A DNA stretch of 64,000 bases from Flavobacterium granuli (lineage in GTDB: Bacteria > Bacteroidota > Bacteroidia > Flavobacteriales > Flavobacteriaceae). Below are positions 9,495-18,104 of the stretch, piece by piece. The notes below the pieces were generated by a model. It did no database searches, was not told the DNA's origin, and was given only the letters and a program-made list of their open reading frames with translations. The position numbers and the translations under genes are program-made. Each line of letters begins with the position of its first letter. Within the stretch, counting starts at the first letter, position 1. The stretch lies in assembly GCF_900129705.1 (NCBI RefSeq), contig NZ_FQWO01000010.1:1-64000 (forward strand), read 5' to 3'.

Positions 9495-10768
9495 TGAAAA
9501 TAGACAATAGACCTTGGTATTGGATACCTGTTTTAAACTTTGCCTCGGGCTTGCCTTATGCTATTATTATTTCGGTTTCGGTAATCATGTACAAGAATCT
9601 GGGAATCAGCAATGAAGACATTGGGATATATACCAGCCTTTTATACTTGCCTTGGGTTGTAAAACCTTTATGGAGTCCGTTTATCGATCTATATGCGACC
9701 AAAAGAAAATGGTTTATAGCCATGCAATTACTTATTTCAATCGCCTTTTTAATTGTAGGATTAACGATTCCGATGAATCATTTCTTTGTAATAAGTCTGG
9801 CTGTTTTTTGGGTAGCAGCTTTTGCCTCGGCTTCGAATGATGTGGCCAGCGACGGCTTCTACATGTTAGCTTTAGAAAAAGACCAGCAATCTTTTTTCCT
9901 GGGAATACGAAGTACTTTTTACCGCCTTTCGATGCTTACCGGAAATGGACTCGTGGTAATTATAGGTGGCTATCTCGAACAGGAATATGGCGATAAACAA
10001 AAGGCATGGTCCTATACGATGATCATCGTTGGTTTAATAATGACTCTACTTACTATTTATAATTATTTTGCCACACCAAAAACAGAAATATCGACTCCTC
10101 TAAAAGAATCTAATAAAACCTCAAACGCTAGTTTTGGAGCCGTTTTTACCAGTTTTTTTCAAAAAAAACAAATCGGTTTGATTTTAGCCTTTATCCTATT
10201 ATTCCGATTAGGGGAATCTCAATTGTTAAAAATGCTGACTCCTTTTTTAATTGACGATAAAGGAGTTGGCGGATTAGGCCTGACCACTCAAGACGTAGGA
10301 GTAATCTACGGAACCTTTGGAGTCGTTGCGTTGACTGTGGGCGGAATCATTGGCGGAATCGTTATTTCAAGAGACGGACTCGGCAAATGGATGTTACCCA
10401 TGATTTTAGCGATGCATTTGCCTATCATTGGATTCATCCTTCTCGCTTCTTTTCATCCTGCCTCTGTTTATTATATTTACGCTGTCGTTATTGCTGAACA
10501 GTTTGGTTATGGTTTTGGCTTTGCCGCATTTATGATGTATCTAATTTACGTTGCCGATGGCGAGTCAAAAACCTCCCACTACTCCATTGCTACAGGATTT
10601 ATGGCTTTAGGGATGATGCTTCCCGGAATGGTTAGCGGTTACATTCAGGAATATTTGGGTTATACTAATTTCTTTATTTGGGTGTTTCTGGCAACGATAC
10701 CGGGACTGATACTATCTCGTTTTCTGGTATTTCCAAAAGAATTTGGAAAAAAAACAGAGGAAAAGTAA
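9494..10768 (+). CDS. ampG: AmpG-like MFS permease for anhydromuropeptides
   Basis: A 424-residue major facilitator protein with about 12 membrane segments. The first helices read FASGLPYAIIISVSVIMY and DIGIYTSLLYLPWVVKPLWS, typical of the AmpG branch (GxPY, then WxxKPxWSPxxD). A further AmpG-like block is ASNDVASDGFYMLAL. E. coli AmpG is longer (491 residues, two extra helices); Bacteroidota versions are usually about this length. AmpG imports GlcNAc-anhydroMurNAc and its peptides. The start overlaps the preceding stop by one base, and the NagZ-like gene follows after 50 bp, which would act on the imported disaccharide. Confidence 0.88.
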   Translation: MKIDNRPWYWIPVLNFASGLPYAIIISVSVIMYKNLGISNEDIGIYTSLLYLPWVVKPLWSPFIDLYATKRKWFIAMQLLISIAFLIVGLTIPMNHFFVISLAVFWVAAFASASNDVASDGFYMLALEKDQQSFFLGIRSTFYRLSMLTGNGLVVIIGGYLEQEYGDKQKAWSYTMIIVGLIMTLLTIYNYFATPKTEISTPLKESNKTSNASFGAVFTSFFQKKQIGLILAFILLFRLGESQLLKMLTPFLIDDKGVGGLGLTTQDVGVIYGTFGVVALTVGGIIGGIVISRDGLGKWMLPMILAMHLPIIGFILLASFHPASVYYIYAVVIAEQFGYGFGFAAFMMYLIYVADGESKTSHYSIATGFMALGMMLPGMVSGYIQEYLGYTNFFIWVFLATIPGLILSRFLVFPKEFGKKTEEK

Positions 10769-10818
10769 TTCGAAGGAATTATTAAGGTAAATCTACTCAT
10801 GCTAACTATTTACAAAAA

Positions 10819-12417
10819 ATGACATTAGAACAAAAAATAGGACAATTCTTTTTTCCTGCTGTTTTTATAAACGATACCGAAGAAAATATTCAAGCAACAG
10901 AACGCTTGATTAAGGAACATAACATTGGCGGACTTACCTTTTTTCACAGTAGGGCGAGCGCTGCGACTAATTATGAAACCAAGAAAAAAATTGTATTCAA
11001 CGACGACAGCTACCAGCGTTTGAAAGACCTTATAGCTCGTTATCAAAAATGTGCCACTACTCCGCTTTTAATGAGTATCGATGCCGAATGGGGATTAGCG
11101 ATGCGTGTCGAAAAAACTCCGCAATATCCTTACGCTATTACTCTTGGCGCTTTGCCGGTGAGCGAATCTCATTTAGTTTATGAAGTGGGGAAACAAATTG
11201 GACTTGACCTAAAATCTGCGGGAATTCATTACAATTTAGCACCATTAGCAGACATTAACAACAACCCGAATAATCCGGTTATCGGTTATCGTTCTTTTGG
11301 TGAAAATAAGGAAAAAGTGGCTCATTTTGCTCTTGAATACCTCAGAGGAATGAATGATGTGGGAGTTTTAGGCTGTCTCAAACATTTTCCCGGACACGGA
11401 AACACCAATGTAGACTCACACTTAGGACTGCCAATCATAGACGCCACTATAGAACAATTATTGGACAACGAATTGTATCCTTTCATCAAAGGAATTGAGA
11501 ATAATGTGGACTCCATTATGATAGGACATCTCGCAGTTCCTGCCTTGAATGAGGGCAAAAATACTTCGGCAACCTTATCTAAATCTATTATTGAAACTCT
11601 TTTGCGAGAGCAATTACATTATGATGGATTAGTGATTTCGGATGCTTTAAATATGCATAGCGTTTCCAAATTGTACGACCAAAAAGGTCAGCTCGAATGG
11701 GAAGCTTTTAATGCCGGAAATGATGTATTGTGTTTTGCCGAAAATGTTCCCGAAGGCATTCAAGAAATTCTAAAAAATGCAAGTCCGGAGCGTATTGAAG
11801 CCAGTTACAATCGTTTGATGAAATGCAAACAGAAAGCAGGAATTCTTGATCAAATCAATCCTATTTCAGCAACATTTCATTTTGAAGCGGCGGCTGTTTT
11901 AAACCGAAAAATTGCCCAAAATTGCCTTACAAAACTAACCAATAACAACAATAGCGCTACGGTTTTAGATGCTTTCCAAAAAGGGAAACTAGCCAAAATA
12001 AGCCTTTATAAAAACACCGAGAACGAATTTTTTAAAGCGCTAAACCAAAAACTTCCTTCTCCTGATTTTGCAATCGAAATGGGCGAAACACATTCAATTG
12101 ATTCTCTTTTAAATAGCCTCGATGAATATGACACTCTACTTATTGCTCTATTTGTTCCAAAGGCAAAACCAATGAATCATTTTGATATTGAAGAAGCGGT
12201 TTTACTCTTTTTAGAGAAACTGTTGGCTACTAAAAAATGTGTTTTATATGTTTTTGGCAATCCTTATGCTTTGCAAGTAATTCCAAATCTAAAATCAGCG
12301 GTAGGTATCGTACAGGTATACCAAGATTTCGTAGAATTTCAAGAAACAGCCGCGCAACAATTATTGGATAATTCTGAATGCAAAGGAACATTACCGGTAA
12401 TTATCAATGGTTTGTAA
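10819..12417 (+). CDS. nagZ: NagZ-like GH3 beta-N-acetylglucosaminidase, probably cytoplasmic
   Basis: A 532-residue GH3 protein starting at MTLEQKIGQFFFPAVF with no signal peptide, so it is probably cytoplasmic. KHFPGHG at 188-194 with DSH at 199-201 is the NagZ catalytic loop, and GLVISDAL carries the likely nucleophile Asp275. NagZ releases GlcNAc from GlcNAc-anhydroMurNAc imported by AmpG, leaving the AnmK substrate. Residues about 350-530 form an extra C-terminal domain of alpha/beta type, so it is longer than single-domain NagZ (about 340 residues). It ends the cluster; a 138-bp gap follows. It is related to the GH3 part of the lipoprotein at 2166-5165, so the locus appears to hold an exported and a cytoplasmic version. 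Confidence 0.88.
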   Translation: MTLEQKIGQFFFPAVFINDTEENIQATERLIKEHNIGGLTFFHSRASAATNYETKKKIVFNDDSYQRLKDLIARYQKCATTPLLMSIDAEWGLAMRVEKTPQYPYAITLGALPVSESHLVYEVGKQIGLDLKSAGIHYNLAPLADINNNPNNPVIGYRSFGENKEKVAHFALEYLRGMNDVGVLGCLKHFPGHGNTNVDSHLGLPIIDATIEQLLDNELYPFIKGIENNVDSIMIGHLAVPALNEGKNTSATLSKSIIETLLREQLHYDGLVISDALNMHSVSKLYDQKGQLEWEAFNAGNDVLCFAENVPEGIQEILKNASPERIEASYNRLMKCKQKAGILDQINPISATFHFEAAAVLNRKIAQNCLTKLTNNNNSATVLDAFQKGKLAKISLYKNTENEFFKALNQKLPSPDFAIEMGETHSIDSLLNSLDEYDTLLIALFVPKAKPMNHFDIEEAVLLFLEKLLATKKCVLYVFGNPYALQVIPNLKSAVGIVQVYQDFVEFQETAAQQLLDNSECKGTLPVIINGL

Positions 12418-12489
12418 TTATAATTTAAACCAATCATTAACGAAATAGCCAAATACTATCGATGTATAAATTTTAATCATCAAACCTTA

Positions 12490-12521
12490 TTGCTACATAC
12501 TCGTTGTTTGTCTTATTTTTG
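12490..12521 (+). promoter_or_regulatory. Bacteroidota-type promoter for the peroxiredoxin gene
   Basis: TTG at 12490-12492 and TATTTTTG at 12514-12521 match the -33 TTG and -7 TAnnTTTG elements of Bacteroidota sigma-A promoters, with 21 bases between them. Transcription would start near 12528, about 28 bases before the peroxiredoxin ATG. Confidence 0.65.
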
Positions 12522-12555
12522 CAGCAGAATAAAAAATTAATCTAAAATAAATAAT

Positions 12556-13194
12556 ATGTCATTAGTAGGAAAAAAATTCCCAAGCATTGCAGTAGACGCC
12601 ATTTCAGAAATGGGTGATAATTTGAAAATCAACATCTTTGAAGAAGCAACAAAAAACAACAAAAAAGTGCTTTTGTTTTGGTACCCAAAAGACTTTACTT
12701 TTGTTTGTCCAACTGAACTACACGCTTTTCAAGCAGCTTTGCCGGAATTTGAAAAAAGAAACACAATCGTAATTGGTGCTTCTTGTGATACCAACGAAGT
12801 GCATTTTGCATGGTTAAACACACCAAAAAACAATGGTGGAATTGAAGGAGTAACTTACCCAATTCTTGCCGATACTAACAGAAACTTATCTAATATCTTA
12901 GGTATTCTTGATATCGATTCAACTGAATACAGTGAAGAAACAGATTCAGTAATTGTTGAAGGTTCTAATGTTACTTTCAGAGCAACTTATTTAATTGATG
13001 AGACAGGTAAAATTTTCCACGAAAGTGTAAATGATATGCCTCTTGGTCGTAACGTAAACGAGTACTTACGTATGGTTGACGCTTACACGCACATTCAAGA
13101 AAAAGGAGAAGTATGTCCAGCAAACTGGGAAGCCGGTAAAGAAGCGATGAACGCTGACAGAAAAAGCACTGCTGAATATTTAAGCTTAAATTAA
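12556..13194 (+). CDS. Typical 2-Cys peroxiredoxin (AhpC/Prx1 type)
   Basis: A 212-residue cytoplasmic thiol peroxidase. The peroxidatic cysteine lies in DFTFVCPTELHAF (about Cys51) and the resolving cysteine in GEVCPANW (about Cys175), the arrangement of typical 2-Cys peroxiredoxins. It reduces hydrogen peroxide and organic hydroperoxides. It has its own promoter and is followed by a strong intrinsic terminator, so it is mostly a single-gene unit. The thioredoxin-like gene directly downstream is a plausible electron donor. Length and motifs are standard. Confidence 0.95.
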   Translation: MSLVGKKFPSIAVDAISEMGDNLKINIFEEATKNNKKVLLFWYPKDFTFVCPTELHAFQAALPEFEKRNTIVIGASCDTNEVHFAWLNTPKNNGGIEGVTYPILADTNRNLSNILGILDIDSTEYSEETDSVIVEGSNVTFRATYLIDETGKIFHESVNDMPLGRNVNEYLRMVDAYTHIQEKGEVCPANWEAGKEAMNADRKSTAEYLSLN

Positions 13195-13211
13195 TAAAAA
13201 AACATCCTCCT

Positions 13212-13258
13212 AATGGCAATTAAAGCACTTTGGGTGTATTTAATTGCCATTATTTTTT
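13212..13258 (+). terminator. Intrinsic terminator after the peroxiredoxin gene
   Basis: AATGGCAATTAAA (13212-13224) pairs perfectly with TTTAATTGCCATT (13239-13251) around a 14-base loop, and is followed by a T-rich run. Confidence 0.85.
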
Positions 13259-13283
13259 CCTTAAACTTTAAAAATTATAAATT

Positions 13284-13592
13284 ATGTTAATCGATTTAAA
13301 CGAAGATACATTAGCTGACTTAATCACTAAAAATGATAAAGTTGTCGTACAATACTCAGCTTCATGGTGTGGAAATTGTCGCATTATGAAACCAAAATTC
13401 AAAAAATTGGCTTCAGAAAACGATGCGATTACTTTTGTACTTGTTGATGCAGAAAATTCTCCAGAATCAAGAAAATTAGCTAATGTGAGTAATTTACCAA
13501 CTTTTGCCACTTTTGTAAATGGAAAATTAGTAAACGAAACTCAAACAAATAAGCAAGAAGTACTTATAGAATTAGTTAACGAAATTGTTTAA
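13284..13592 (+). CDS. Thioredoxin-like protein with a CGNC active site
   Basis: A 102-residue thioredoxin fold protein without signal peptide. The active site is SWCGNCRIMKPKF, with CGNC in place of the usual CGPC, and the cis-proline is visible in NLPTFATF. Family members reduce disulfides in the cytoplasm. The position between peroxiredoxin and Tpx genes suggests it recycles these peroxidases; that is inference. The Asn in place of Pro may shift the redox potential. Confidence 0.88.
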   Translation: MLIDLNEDTLADLITKNDKVVVQYSASWCGNCRIMKPKFKKLASENDAITFVLVDAENSPESRKLANVSNLPTFATFVNGKLVNETQTNKQEVLIELVNEIV

Positions 13593-13684
13593 TTGTAAAA
13601 TCGGTCAATCGTTGATTTATTCAATAAATCAGGAGACGATGACCCAATTTACGTACAAACGATTAAACAAATAAACAACAAGCA

Positions 13685-13942
13685 ATGAAACTACCCGTAA
13701 TAAAGCATCTAACGCAGTTTATCGAAGAAAACGATCAAGATTATATCATAGAAACCATTGAAGTTCTGGAAGCAATGACAGAAATCCCGTCTTTGAAAGA
13801 TGAAGAATTGGATGTTATTGGGGAACTTATTTCTAATATGTACGGTGCGCTAGAAGTGCATAAATTAGTAAAAAACGGCACCGATAAAAAAGAGGCTTTG
13901 AATACTTTTATGAAAAGGGTTTTAGGCTCTATTGACAAATAG
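13685..13942 (+). CDS. Small acidic conserved protein, possibly DUF6952 family
   Basis: An 85-residue, mostly helical, acidic protein with no signal peptide, no cysteine and no membrane segment. It starts MKLPVIKHLTQFIEENDQ and lies 92 bp after the thioredoxin-like gene on the same strand, before a terminator-like hairpin. A small protein of this sort often follows this thioredoxin in flavobacteria (from memory DUF6952; not checked). No function can be read from it. A link to redox maintenance rests on context only. Confidence 0.7.
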   Translation: MKLPVIKHLTQFIEENDQDYIIETIEVLEAMTEIPSLKDEELDVIGELISNMYGALEVHKLVKNGTDKKEALNTFMKRVLGSIDK

Positions 13943-13983
13943 AATTCTTTACCCCATTATACTACTAGAGAAACGTGCTTAGA

Positions 13984-14012
13984 AATGAGGGCGTTTTTTT
14001 TTGCCCTTTCAT
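13984..14012 (+). terminator. Probable terminator after the thioredoxin operon
   Basis: AATGAGGGC and GCCCTTTCATT form an imperfect stem around a loop of T residues between the small acidic gene and tpx. A GC core of four pairs beside a long T run fits an intrinsic terminator, though the T run lies in the loop. Confidence 0.5.
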
Positions 14013-14078
14013 TAGACTACCCTTTTCCTATTGTTCTAAAATCTCAAAACCATCCCTATAATTCTTAAATAATTTTCA

Positions 14079-14086
14079 TACTTTTG
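14079..14086 (+). promoter_or_regulatory. Putative -7 element for tpx
   Basis: TACTTTTG matches TAnnTTTG and lies 22 bases before the tpx start codon. No clear TTG at the -33 position was found, so support is partial. Confidence 0.4.
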
Positions 14087-14108
14087 AACCTCATTAAAAA
14101 AATAAATT

Positions 14109-14606
14109 ATGGCTTCGATAACATTAGGAGGAAATCCAATAAACACTTCAGGAGAGTTACCAAAAGTAGGAACTAAACTATCTGATTTCAAATTAGTAAA
14201 CAGCGATCTTTCTGTTGCTACAATGAGCGACTTTGCCGGTAAAAAACTAATTCTAAATATTTTCCCAAGTATCGATACCGGAACTTGTGCTACCTCTGTT
14301 AGAAAATTTAATGAGACTGCCGCTAACTTGGCAAACACTGCCGTATTGTGCATTTCAAGAGATTTGCCTTTTGCTCAAAAACGTTTTTGTGGTGCCGAAG
14401 GAATAGAAAATGTAATCAACTTATCTGACTTCCAAGAAGGTAGTTTTGGTAAAGCAAATGGATTAGAAATCACTGACGGACCATTGGCAGGATTACACTC
14501 CAGAGCAATCATAATTGTAGACGAAAACGGAGTAATTACCCACACCGAACAAGTTGCTGAAATTGCTGATGAACCTAATTACAAAGCTGCATTAGCTGCA
14601 CTATAA
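14109..14606 (+). CDS. tpx: Thiol peroxidase Tpx (atypical 2-Cys peroxiredoxin)
   Basis: A 165-residue protein with the Tpx marks: GTKLSDFKLV, the peroxidatic cysteine in PSIDTGTCATSVRKFN (about Cys60) and the resolving cysteine in ISRDLPFAQKRFCGAEG (about Cys94). Tpx reduces lipid and alkyl hydroperoxides using thioredoxin. Length equals that of E. coli Tpx. The diacylglycerol kinase gene starts 10 bp after its stop, so the two are probably transcribed together. Confidence 0.95.
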   Translation: MASITLGGNPINTSGELPKVGTKLSDFKLVNSDLSVATMSDFAGKKLILNIFPSIDTGTCATSVRKFNETAANLANTAVLCISRDLPFAQKRFCGAEGIENVINLSDFQEGSFGKANGLEITDGPLAGLHSRAIIIVDENGVITHTEQVAEIADEPNYKAALAAL

Positions 14607-14616
14607 TACCTCATTA

Positions 14617-14991
14617 ATGGAATTTCAAAAAGACAACAGCTTCGTTACCGGAAGAATGAAAAGCATGACCTATGCGCTTCAAGGAGCCATAAAATTGATT
14701 ACTACTGAACATAGCATAATGGTTCAATTTTCTATAGGAATATTGATGACAATTGCCGGTTTCTATTTTGGTATTTCCAAGACAGAATGGCTTTTTCAAA
14801 CTTTAGCTATAGGACTAGTAGTCAGTATCGAAGGTTTAAATACCGCTGTAGAAAAAATTGCTGACTTTATTCACCCCAATTATCATGAAAGAATTGGGTT
14901 TATCAAAGACATTGCAGCCGGAGCCGTTTTTTTTGCTGCTATGACAGCCATAGCAATCGGTTTAATCATATACATACCTATATTATTCTAG
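14617..14991 (+). CDS. dgkA: Diacylglycerol (or undecaprenol) kinase, DgkA family
   Basis: A 124-residue inner-membrane protein with three hydrophobic helices. The catalytic block SIEGLNTAVEKIADFI and the later KDIAAGAV are conserved in DgkA. The family phosphorylates diacylglycerol or undecaprenol at the membrane with ATP. Short intergenic distances to tpx (10 bp) and ftsK (18 bp) suggest one transcript. Confidence 0.93.
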   Translation: MEFQKDNSFVTGRMKSMTYALQGAIKLITTEHSIMVQFSIGILMTIAGFYFGISKTEWLFQTLAIGLVVSIEGLNTAVEKIADFIHPNYHERIGFIKDIAAGAVFFAAMTAIAIGLIIYIPILF

Positions 14992-15009
14992 GTATAACTA
15001 CAATAAAGA

Positions 15010-17451
15010 ATGGCTAAAACAACAAAAAAAGAACCCTTACAAAAAAAAGACGGATCTAAATCTGAAGCCGGTAAACCTTGGGAAATAACAAAACAGCACA
15101 AGATTGTCTTGGGCTGTCTTTTGGTGTTGTTTTCTATCGCCTTATCGCTTGCTTTTATTTCATTTTACATTCATGGGCAAGAAGACCAGAGTGCTGTAGC
15201 TGAATTGACCGACAGAACAGAAACGGTTCAAAACTGGCTCGGGAAATTTGGTGCTTTTTTGGCAGATCTAATCGTTTATAACGGTTTTGGCTTGGCCTCT
15301 TTCCTATTTGTCCGTTTGTTTTTCTTAACAGGAATCTTTTTAATACTGAATCTTTCTTCGAAAAAACTAAAAGGAATTTGGTTCTGGGACTTATTTGCCA
15401 TCATTATTCTATCGGTTTTATTTGGTTTTTTCGCTACCTCTTTACCCGAATTAGGAGGAGTTGTAGGCTATGAACTCAATTTGTTTTTACAGGATTATAT
15501 CGGAAAAACAGGTACGCTTTTGACGCTGGTTTTTGGTTTGATTGTGTATCTTATTTTCAAACTCCAATTATCTCCTGAAAGAGTCCAATCTTTCTTTGAA
15601 AACACCAAAAAAGACATTAAAACAGACTTGAGTTCCCTCGCGATGAGCAAAAACGAAGGCGCCTATAATTTGGAAGAATTTGCTGTTGCCGAACAAAACG
15701 AACTTGAGGATATTGTTTTGAAACCAAAAGTTTCCCAATTTGAGATTAACAAAGAATCATTGAAACCTACCATTTCACATTCTTCCGAAATCAATTTAGA
15801 CCCTATTACAAAACCTATTACTGTCCCTCCTCCTTTTACCAATGACAACATAAATCCTTTGGATTCTTTTGTGATTGAAACAGCTCAGGAAGAAGATATT
15901 ATCGAAGAAAATCTAGCTTCCAGATTGGTTTCTGATTTTGGATTATTCGATCCTACTTTGGATTTATCCAATTATAAATATCCTACAATTGATTTATTAA
16001 AAGAATATTCAACTGGCGGAATTACCATTAACCAAGAAGAATTAGAAGAAAACAAAAACAAAATTGTAGATACTCTTCGCAATTATAAAATTGAGATTGC
16101 ACAAATAAAAGCAACCGTTGGACCATCGGTCACTTTATATGAAATTGTTCCCGAAGCAGGAATCCGTATTTCTAAGATCAAGAGTTTAGAAGACGATATT
16201 GCTTTGTCACTTTCGGCATTGGGTATCCGTATTATTGCTCCTATTCCTGGAAAAGGAACCATAGGAATCGAGGTTCCTAATAAGAATCCTACGATGGTTT
16301 CGATGAAAAGTGTTATTGGCTCAGCCAAATTCCAAGAAGCCGAAATGGAACTTCCTATCGCCCTTGGAAAAACCATTTCCAACGAGACTTTTGTGGTAGA
16401 TTTGGCCAAAATGCCTCACTTATTGATGGCTGGTGCTACCGGACAAGGAAAATCAGTTGGTTTGAATGCGGTTTTGACTTCGCTTCTTTACAAAAAACAT
16501 CCTGCCGAAGTGAAGTTTGTCTTGGTCGATCCTAAAAAAGTAGAATTGACTCTTTTTAATAAAATTGAAAGACATTATTTAGCCAAACTTCCTGATACCG
16601 AAGACGCTATTATTACTGATAATGCTAAGGTTGTGAACACCTTGAATTCGCTTTGTGTGGAAATGGACAATCGTTATTCGTTATTGAAAGATGCGATGGT
16701 GCGAAACATAAAAGAATACAATGATAAGTTCAAAGCCCGAAAACTGAATCCTGAAAATGGACACCGTTTTCTTCCTTACATCATATTAGTTGTCGATGAG
16801 TTTGCCGATTTGATTATGACTGCAGGTAAAGAAGTTGAAATTCCTATCGCCCGATTAGCTCAATTAGCGCGTGCTATTGGAATTCACTTGATTATTGCTA
16901 CACAACGACCTTCGGTAAACGTAATTACCGGTTTGATAAAAGCCAACTTCCCAGCGAGAATCGCTTTTAGAGTTACCTCCAAAATTGATTCCAGAACCAT
17001 TTTGGATACACAAGGAGCGGATCAACTGATTGGACGCGGAGATTTACTTTATACTAACGGAAATGATGTTGTGCGCGTACAATGTGCTTTCATTGACACA
17101 CCCGAAGTGGAGAAAATCACTGATTTTATTGGTTCCCAAAAAGCATACGCGACGGCTTACCTACTTCCAGAATTTGTAGGAGAAGATAGTGGCATCAATC
17201 TTGATATGGATATCTCCGAAAGAGACACCCTATTTAGAGAAGCTGCAGAAATTATTGTAAATGCCCAACAAGGTTCGGCATCATTGTTGCAAAGGAAACT
17301 GAAGTTAGGCTACAACAGAGCCGGTCGATTGATTGACCAACTTGAGGCAGCCGGAATCGTAGGACCGTTTGAAGGAAGCAAGGCCAGAAGCGTTAATATC
17401 CCAGACATGAGTTCTCTTGATCAATTTTTCAACAATGAACAAAACAATTAA
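15010..17451 (+). CDS. ftsK: DNA translocase FtsK
   Basis: An 813-residue septal DNA pump that clears chromosome DNA from the division plane. The N terminus has four membrane helices (about residues 28-190), then a linker, the alpha domain, and the RecA-like motor with Walker A in MAGATGQGKSVGLNAV (about 475-490), Walker B in ILVVDEFADLIM and the block ATQRPSVNVITGLIKANFP. The C-terminal gamma winged helix (about 740-805) reads ASLLQRKLKLGYNRAGRL, which in relatives recognises KOPS-like polarity sequences. Typical Bacteroidota size. lolA starts four bases after the stop. Confidence 0.97.
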   Translation: MAKTTKKEPLQKKDGSKSEAGKPWEITKQHKIVLGCLLVLFSIALSLAFISFYIHGQEDQSAVAELTDRTETVQNWLGKFGAFLADLIVYNGFGLASFLFVRLFFLTGIFLILNLSSKKLKGIWFWDLFAIIILSVLFGFFATSLPELGGVVGYELNLFLQDYIGKTGTLLTLVFGLIVYLIFKLQLSPERVQSFFENTKKDIKTDLSSLAMSKNEGAYNLEEFAVAEQNELEDIVLKPKVSQFEINKESLKPTISHSSEINLDPITKPITVPPPFTNDNINPLDSFVIETAQEEDIIEENLASRLVSDFGLFDPTLDLSNYKYPTIDLLKEYSTGGITINQEELEENKNKIVDTLRNYKIEIAQIKATVGPSVTLYEIVPEAGIRISKIKSLEDDIALSLSALGIRIIAPIPGKGTIGIEVPNKNPTMVSMKSVIGSAKFQEAEMELPIALGKTISNETFVVDLAKMPHLLMAGATGQGKSVGLNAVLTSLLYKKHPAEVKFVLVDPKKVELTLFNKIERHYLAKLPDTEDAIITDNAKVVNTLNSLCVEMDNRYSLLKDAMVRNIKEYNDKFKARKLNPENGHRFLPYIILVVDEFADLIMTAGKEVEIPIARLAQLARAIGIHLIIATQRPSVNVITGLIKANFPARIAFRVTSKIDSRTILDTQGADQLIGRGDLLYTNGNDVVRVQCAFIDTPEVEKITDFIGSQKAYATAYLLPEFVGEDSGINLDMDISERDTLFREAAEIIVNAQQGSASLLQRKLKLGYNRAGRLIDQLEAAGIVGPFEGSKARSVNIPDMSSLDQFFNNEQNN

Positions 17452-17455
17452 TATC

Positions 17456-18097
17456 ATGAACAAAATTATCCAGATTGCATTTATTTTACTTTTTAGCTTT
17501 TCAATACAAGCACAAGACAAAAAGGCAAAAGACCTTTTAGATCAAGTAACATCAAAAGTGAAAAGCTATGACAATATTGTAATCGATTTCAAATATTCCT
17601 TGAACAATTCCAAAGAAAACATCAATCAGGACAGTAAAGGAAATGTAACCTTGAAAAACAATCAATATGTTTTGAATTTCATGGGAATTACTAAAATTTT
17701 TGACGGAAAGAAAACCTATACCATTGTCCCTGAAGATGAAGAAATCACCATCTCTAGTTTTAATGAAAAAGACGACAATGCCATTACCCCATCAAAGATG
17801 TTGACTTTTTTCAATAGTGGTTACCGTTATACTATGGCTGATTTACAAAACATCAAAGGAAGAAAGATTCAGTATATTAAACTGCTTCCAACCAACGCCA
17901 GAGATCAAAGAAAAGAGATCCTATTGGGAATCGATGTACAAACCAAGCACATCTACAATTTGATTGAAGTAGGTAAAAAAGGAACAAAAACAACTTTAAC
18001 CGTTAATTCTTTTAAAACCAACCAACCTTTATCAAAAAATCAATTTACCTTTGCCGAAAGTAAATATCCAAATTATTACATCAATAAATTAGATTAA
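17456..18097 (+). CDS. lolA: LolA-like periplasmic outer-membrane lipoprotein carrier
   Basis: From the ATG at 17456 this gives 213 residues with a classical signal peptide (MNKIIQIAFILLFSFSIQAQ). That ATG is preferred to 17435 or the TTG at 17417 because it places the signal peptide at the N terminus and avoids overlap with ftsK. The mature part has the LolA pattern of an early amphipathic segment (LLDQVTSKVKSYDNIVIDF), successive beta strands and a final SKYPNYYINKLD. LolA ferries lipoproteins across the periplasm. The ftsK-lolA-permease order is typical for flavobacteria as far as I recall. Confidence 0.85.
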   Translation: MNKIIQIAFILLFSFSIQAQDKKAKDLLDQVTSKVKSYDNIVIDFKYSLNNSKENINQDSKGNVTLKNNQYVLNFMGITKIFDGKKTYTIVPEDEEITISSFNEKDDNAITPSKMLTFFNSGYRYTMADLQNIKGRKIQYIKLLPTNARDQRKEILLGIDVQTKHIYNLIEVGKKGTKTTLTVNSFKTNQPLSKNQFTFAESKYPNYYINKLD

Positions 18098-18104
18098 TCC
18101 GTAG

